Source: Planctomycetaceae bacterium (GTDB lineage: Bacteria > Planctomycetota > Planctomycetia > Planctomycetales > Planctomycetaceae). From it: a DNA stretch of 64,000 nucleotides. A program made the position numbers and the translations under genes. Below are positions 62,353 to 64,000 of the stretch, in pieces (position 1 is the stretch's first letter; each line of letters starts with the position of its first letter). The stretch covers positions 169,956-233,955 of the forward strand of contig JAWKUA010000011.1 in assembly GCA_041398785.1 (NCBI GenBank). Reading direction: 5' to 3'. The notes below the pieces were generated by a model that saw nothing but the letters and a program-made list of their open reading frames with translations, was not told where the DNA came from and made no database searches.

Positions 62353-62721
62353 ACGGCGACGGCGCGAATTCGAGCGCTGTGCTACTTCGCTTCACCGGCG
62401 AAGCGTTCCACTTCACTTGCCTCCGCAGGACGATCGTCTTGTGAGTCCGCCGAAGAATCTCGTGGACGAAAATCCAGGTTCGGGTATACGCCACCAGTTT
62501 TCGGAACGTTCAACCCGCCGGTGACGTAAAGCCTAAACCCGTAAATAACTTACGCCTTTGCGTCTTCGGTTCGAAAAGCGACTTCGGAAGCTTCGAACAG
62601 TGGCCTGCCGACGCCGGAATTCTCTGACTGAAAGGCTGTCCAGACATTCTGGCACTGCATTTGCTTTTCATCATGGCTCCCTGAGGTGTAGTCAAATTCC
62701 CCTACGAAAGCATGAAGCCAG
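62353..62721. other. Leader region of the lexA-like gene
   Basis: About 370 bp without a coding frame. CGTAA-ATAAC-TTACG at 62540-62554 is a short inverted repeat with a 5-bp spacer in an A/T-rich stretch and could be an operator, perhaps of the LexA-like protein encoded downstream. No canonical SOS box is evident. A small hairpin (CTTCGC..GCGAAG) lies near 62386-62404. No tRNA is seen. Confidence 0.35.
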
Positions 62722-63411
62722 ATGGCCTCAAGTTCCGAGAAGCAACCGTCTCTTACGCGGCGTCAGGAAGAAATCTACGACTTCCTGAAGGACAAGATTC
62801 TGAAACGCGGTTACGGCCCGACGGTCCGGGAGATTGGGAATCATTTTGGCATCCGTTCGCCAAACGGAGTCATGTGTCACCTGAAAGCGCTTGAGCGCAA
62901 GGGGTTGATCTCCCGCGAATCCAACATGTCGCGTGCGATTCAGCTCACGGACAACTCACAGCAAAAAACGGTGCTGCCGTTGTTGGGCACCGCCGTTTCC
63001 GGTGATCCGTGGCGGCCGGACCTCGAGGACGAAACGGTTGAGTTCGGTGGTCTGTTTCAGGCCGGAAACCGAGCCTGCATTCTGGTGCGGGGCACGGCAC
63101 TGGGATCGCTGGGAATTCAGGACGGCGACTATCTGATCGTCGCGAAAGGCGCTACCGGCAGACCGGAAAGCCTGATGGCGGGTCTGGATGATCGAAACTG
63201 CCTGATCGTGACTCGCGTTGGAAATGACGGTGTGCCATCGAATCCGGTCGTGCCCGGTGCCGTGCCGGGAATGATGAGTCGAGAACTTGGTGTTGTGGTC
63301 GGCGTCATTCGCCGATTTGCCGCTGCCGACGCCGCCGTCACGTCCGCCACGAATACCGCGCATATGAACGGGCACGGTGAGATCCTGGAGGACGATGCGG
63401 ACGATTCGTAG
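62722..63411 (+). CDS. lexA: LexA-like repressor with degenerate self-cleavage domain
   Basis: The 229-residue protein keeps the LexA winged helix: LTRRQEEIYDFLKDKILKRG, GPTVREIGNHFGI and SPNGVMCHLKALERKG. The C-terminal S24-like domain is recognisable (LPLLGTAVSGDP, GIQDGDYLIV, LGVVVGVIRRF), but its active residues differ. The cleavage-site Ala-Gly reads Ser93-Gly94, the nucleophile Ser of 'GxSM' is Ala126 in RGTALGSLGI, and the Lys of 'TVKR' is Thr164 in LIVTRVG. It can probably bind DNA but not cleave itself, so it may not act as a classical SOS switch. A C-terminal tail of about 25 residues, acidic at its end, follows. Whether a second, active LexA exists elsewhere in the genome is unknown. 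Confidence 0.88.
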   Translation: MASSSEKQPSLTRRQEEIYDFLKDKILKRGYGPTVREIGNHFGIRSPNGVMCHLKALERKGLISRESNMSRAIQLTDNSQQKTVLPLLGTAVSGDPWRPDLEDETVEFGGLFQAGNRACILVRGTALGSLGIQDGDYLIVAKGATGRPESLMAGLDDRNCLIVTRVGNDGVPSNPVVPGAVPGMMSRELGVVVGVIRRFAAADAAVTSATNTAHMNGHGEILEDDADDS

Positions 63412-63605
63412 AGTCACGCAGGTGCTGGAAGAAACATGTCGTTTGACCTACGATCCGGACAGTCACGCCCTATGGGCAGCCTGTTGAAATTGGTGGGTCG
63501 AACACAGGAGGGATGTGTTTCTTCCGGTTCCCTGCCAGCGCCGGACCCCTGCGGTCACGTGTTTTCAGTGAGCTGCCGGTCCCGCTCCGAAACGCTTCGC
63601 GTCGC

Positions 63606-64000
63606 ATGAAAGATCCTCGAATTTCCCGGCTGGCGGAAACGCTGCTGGATCACAGTTGCCAGCTATCCGCCGGTCAGGTCGTGTTGATTGAGGCGTTTGA
63701 TCTGCCGGATCCTGCTCTGGTCTGCAGTCTGGTGGATGGCGCCTATCAGCGCGGCGCGCTGCCGCTGGTGTCCTGGAAAAGCAATGCTGTCCTGCGCAGC
63801 CTGTACCTTGGCGCCACCGAGGAAGCCATGACGCTGGCCGGCGAACTGGAATCGGCGGCGATGGAGCGGGCTGACGCCTACATCGGAATTCGGGGCACCG
63901 CCAATTCCACCGAATTCGCGGACGTCCCCGCCGAAAGGATGGACCTGTTTTCAAAGCACTGGTGGCAGCCGGTGCATATTCATATTCGAGTCCCGGAAAC
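63606..64000 (+). CDS. M29-family aminopeptidase (5' part)
   Basis: The frame opens with ATG at 63606 and runs to the end of the window (131 codons). It starts KDPRISRLAETLLDHSCQLS and has AGQVVLIEAFDLPDPALVCS, AYQRGALPLVSWKSNAVLRS and DAYIGIRGTANSTEFADVPA, which match the N-terminal domain of thermophilic (M29) metalloaminopeptidases. The metal-binding residues lie in the missing C-terminal part. A cytosolic dimeric leucyl-type aminopeptidase is expected. Upstream is the lexA-like gene, 194 bp away. Confidence 0.87.
   Translation, partial: MKDPRISRLAETLLDHSCQLSAGQVVLIEAFDLPDPALVCSLVDGAYQRGALPLVSWKSNAVLRSLYLGATEEAMTLAGELESAAMERADAYIGIRGTANSTEFADVPAERMDLFSKHWWQPVHIHIRVPE

Noticed and set aside
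62395..62520. Possible tRNA or small RNA before lexA
   Set aside because: A GGTTCGGGT stretch suggested a T-loop, but no acceptor stem or anticodon arm could be paired around it.

Overview
The window looks like a chromosomal segment of a planctomycete. Several gene families that are largely specific to, or expanded in, Planctomycetes occur together: two DUF1559 pilin-like proteins, DUF1549/DUF1553 and DUF1501 cytochrome-associated proteins, a BBP7-type porin, a DUF1207 protein, an exosortase, a tiny basic protein of the DUF6800 type, a BamA with POTRA repeats, and the 'GGGAGGGCGAGGCTCC' interspersed repeats. The sequence is GC-rich and intergenic gaps are often 100-500 bp. Genus cannot be named from this alone.

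Layout. 1-3 kb: two coupled membrane glycosyltransferases (minus). 3.3-6.5 kb: an acidic PepSY-like exported protein followed by an OmpR-type regulator and histidine kinase. 6.7-9.3 kb: a DUF1559 protein, a 264-bp inverted-repeat element, then two convergent genes that have both lost their 3' ends at one junction. 9.7-17 kb: a small membrane-anchored protein, glgX, rpiB, a membrane protein, rtcB and a DUF58 protein. 17-22 kb: TPR protein and exosortase (minus), UxaA-family hydrolase (plus). 22.6-28.5 kb: BBP7 porin, an exported MvaI/BcnI-like nuclease translationally coupled to an ABC-2 permease, a phosphodiesterase and a VOC protein. 28.6-35.5 kb: a cluster of exported proteins (caspase-fold protein, two paralogues of an unrecognised family, an M56-WD40 protein, a DUF1549/DUF1553 protein). 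35.5-36.5 kb: a tandem array of about 228-bp repeats. 36.8-45.5 kb: second DUF1559 protein, class III aminotransferase, a SnoaL-SMP-30 fusion, a PSCyt1-DUF1549-DUF1553/DUF1501 pair and the 58-aa small protein. 45.7-54.3 kb: BamA, SWIM-SNF2 helicase, CoaC-like flavoprotein, Cys/Met-metabolism PLP enzyme. 54.4-64 kb: SUMF1-like protein, an unrecognised cytosolic protein, then a tight plus-strand run (ispD, zinc-ribbon membrane protein, LigD-type phosphoesterase, frameshifted bioF, OleB-like hydrolase), a LexA homologue and the start of an M29 aminopeptidase.

Most interesting points: a LexA homologue in which the Ser-Lys dyad and the cleavage-site Ala all appear replaced; a restriction-enzyme-fold nuclease with a signal peptide and no methyltransferase; the double-truncation junction next to an inverted-repeat element; a roughly 200-residue low-complexity insertion inside POTRA5 of BamA; a pair of paralogous exported proteins of unknown function; and matching Asp/His-rich segments in the PepSY-like protein and the sensor kinase beside it. 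No rRNA, tRNA or CRISPR array was recognised. All family calls come from reading motifs by eye; no database search was run.
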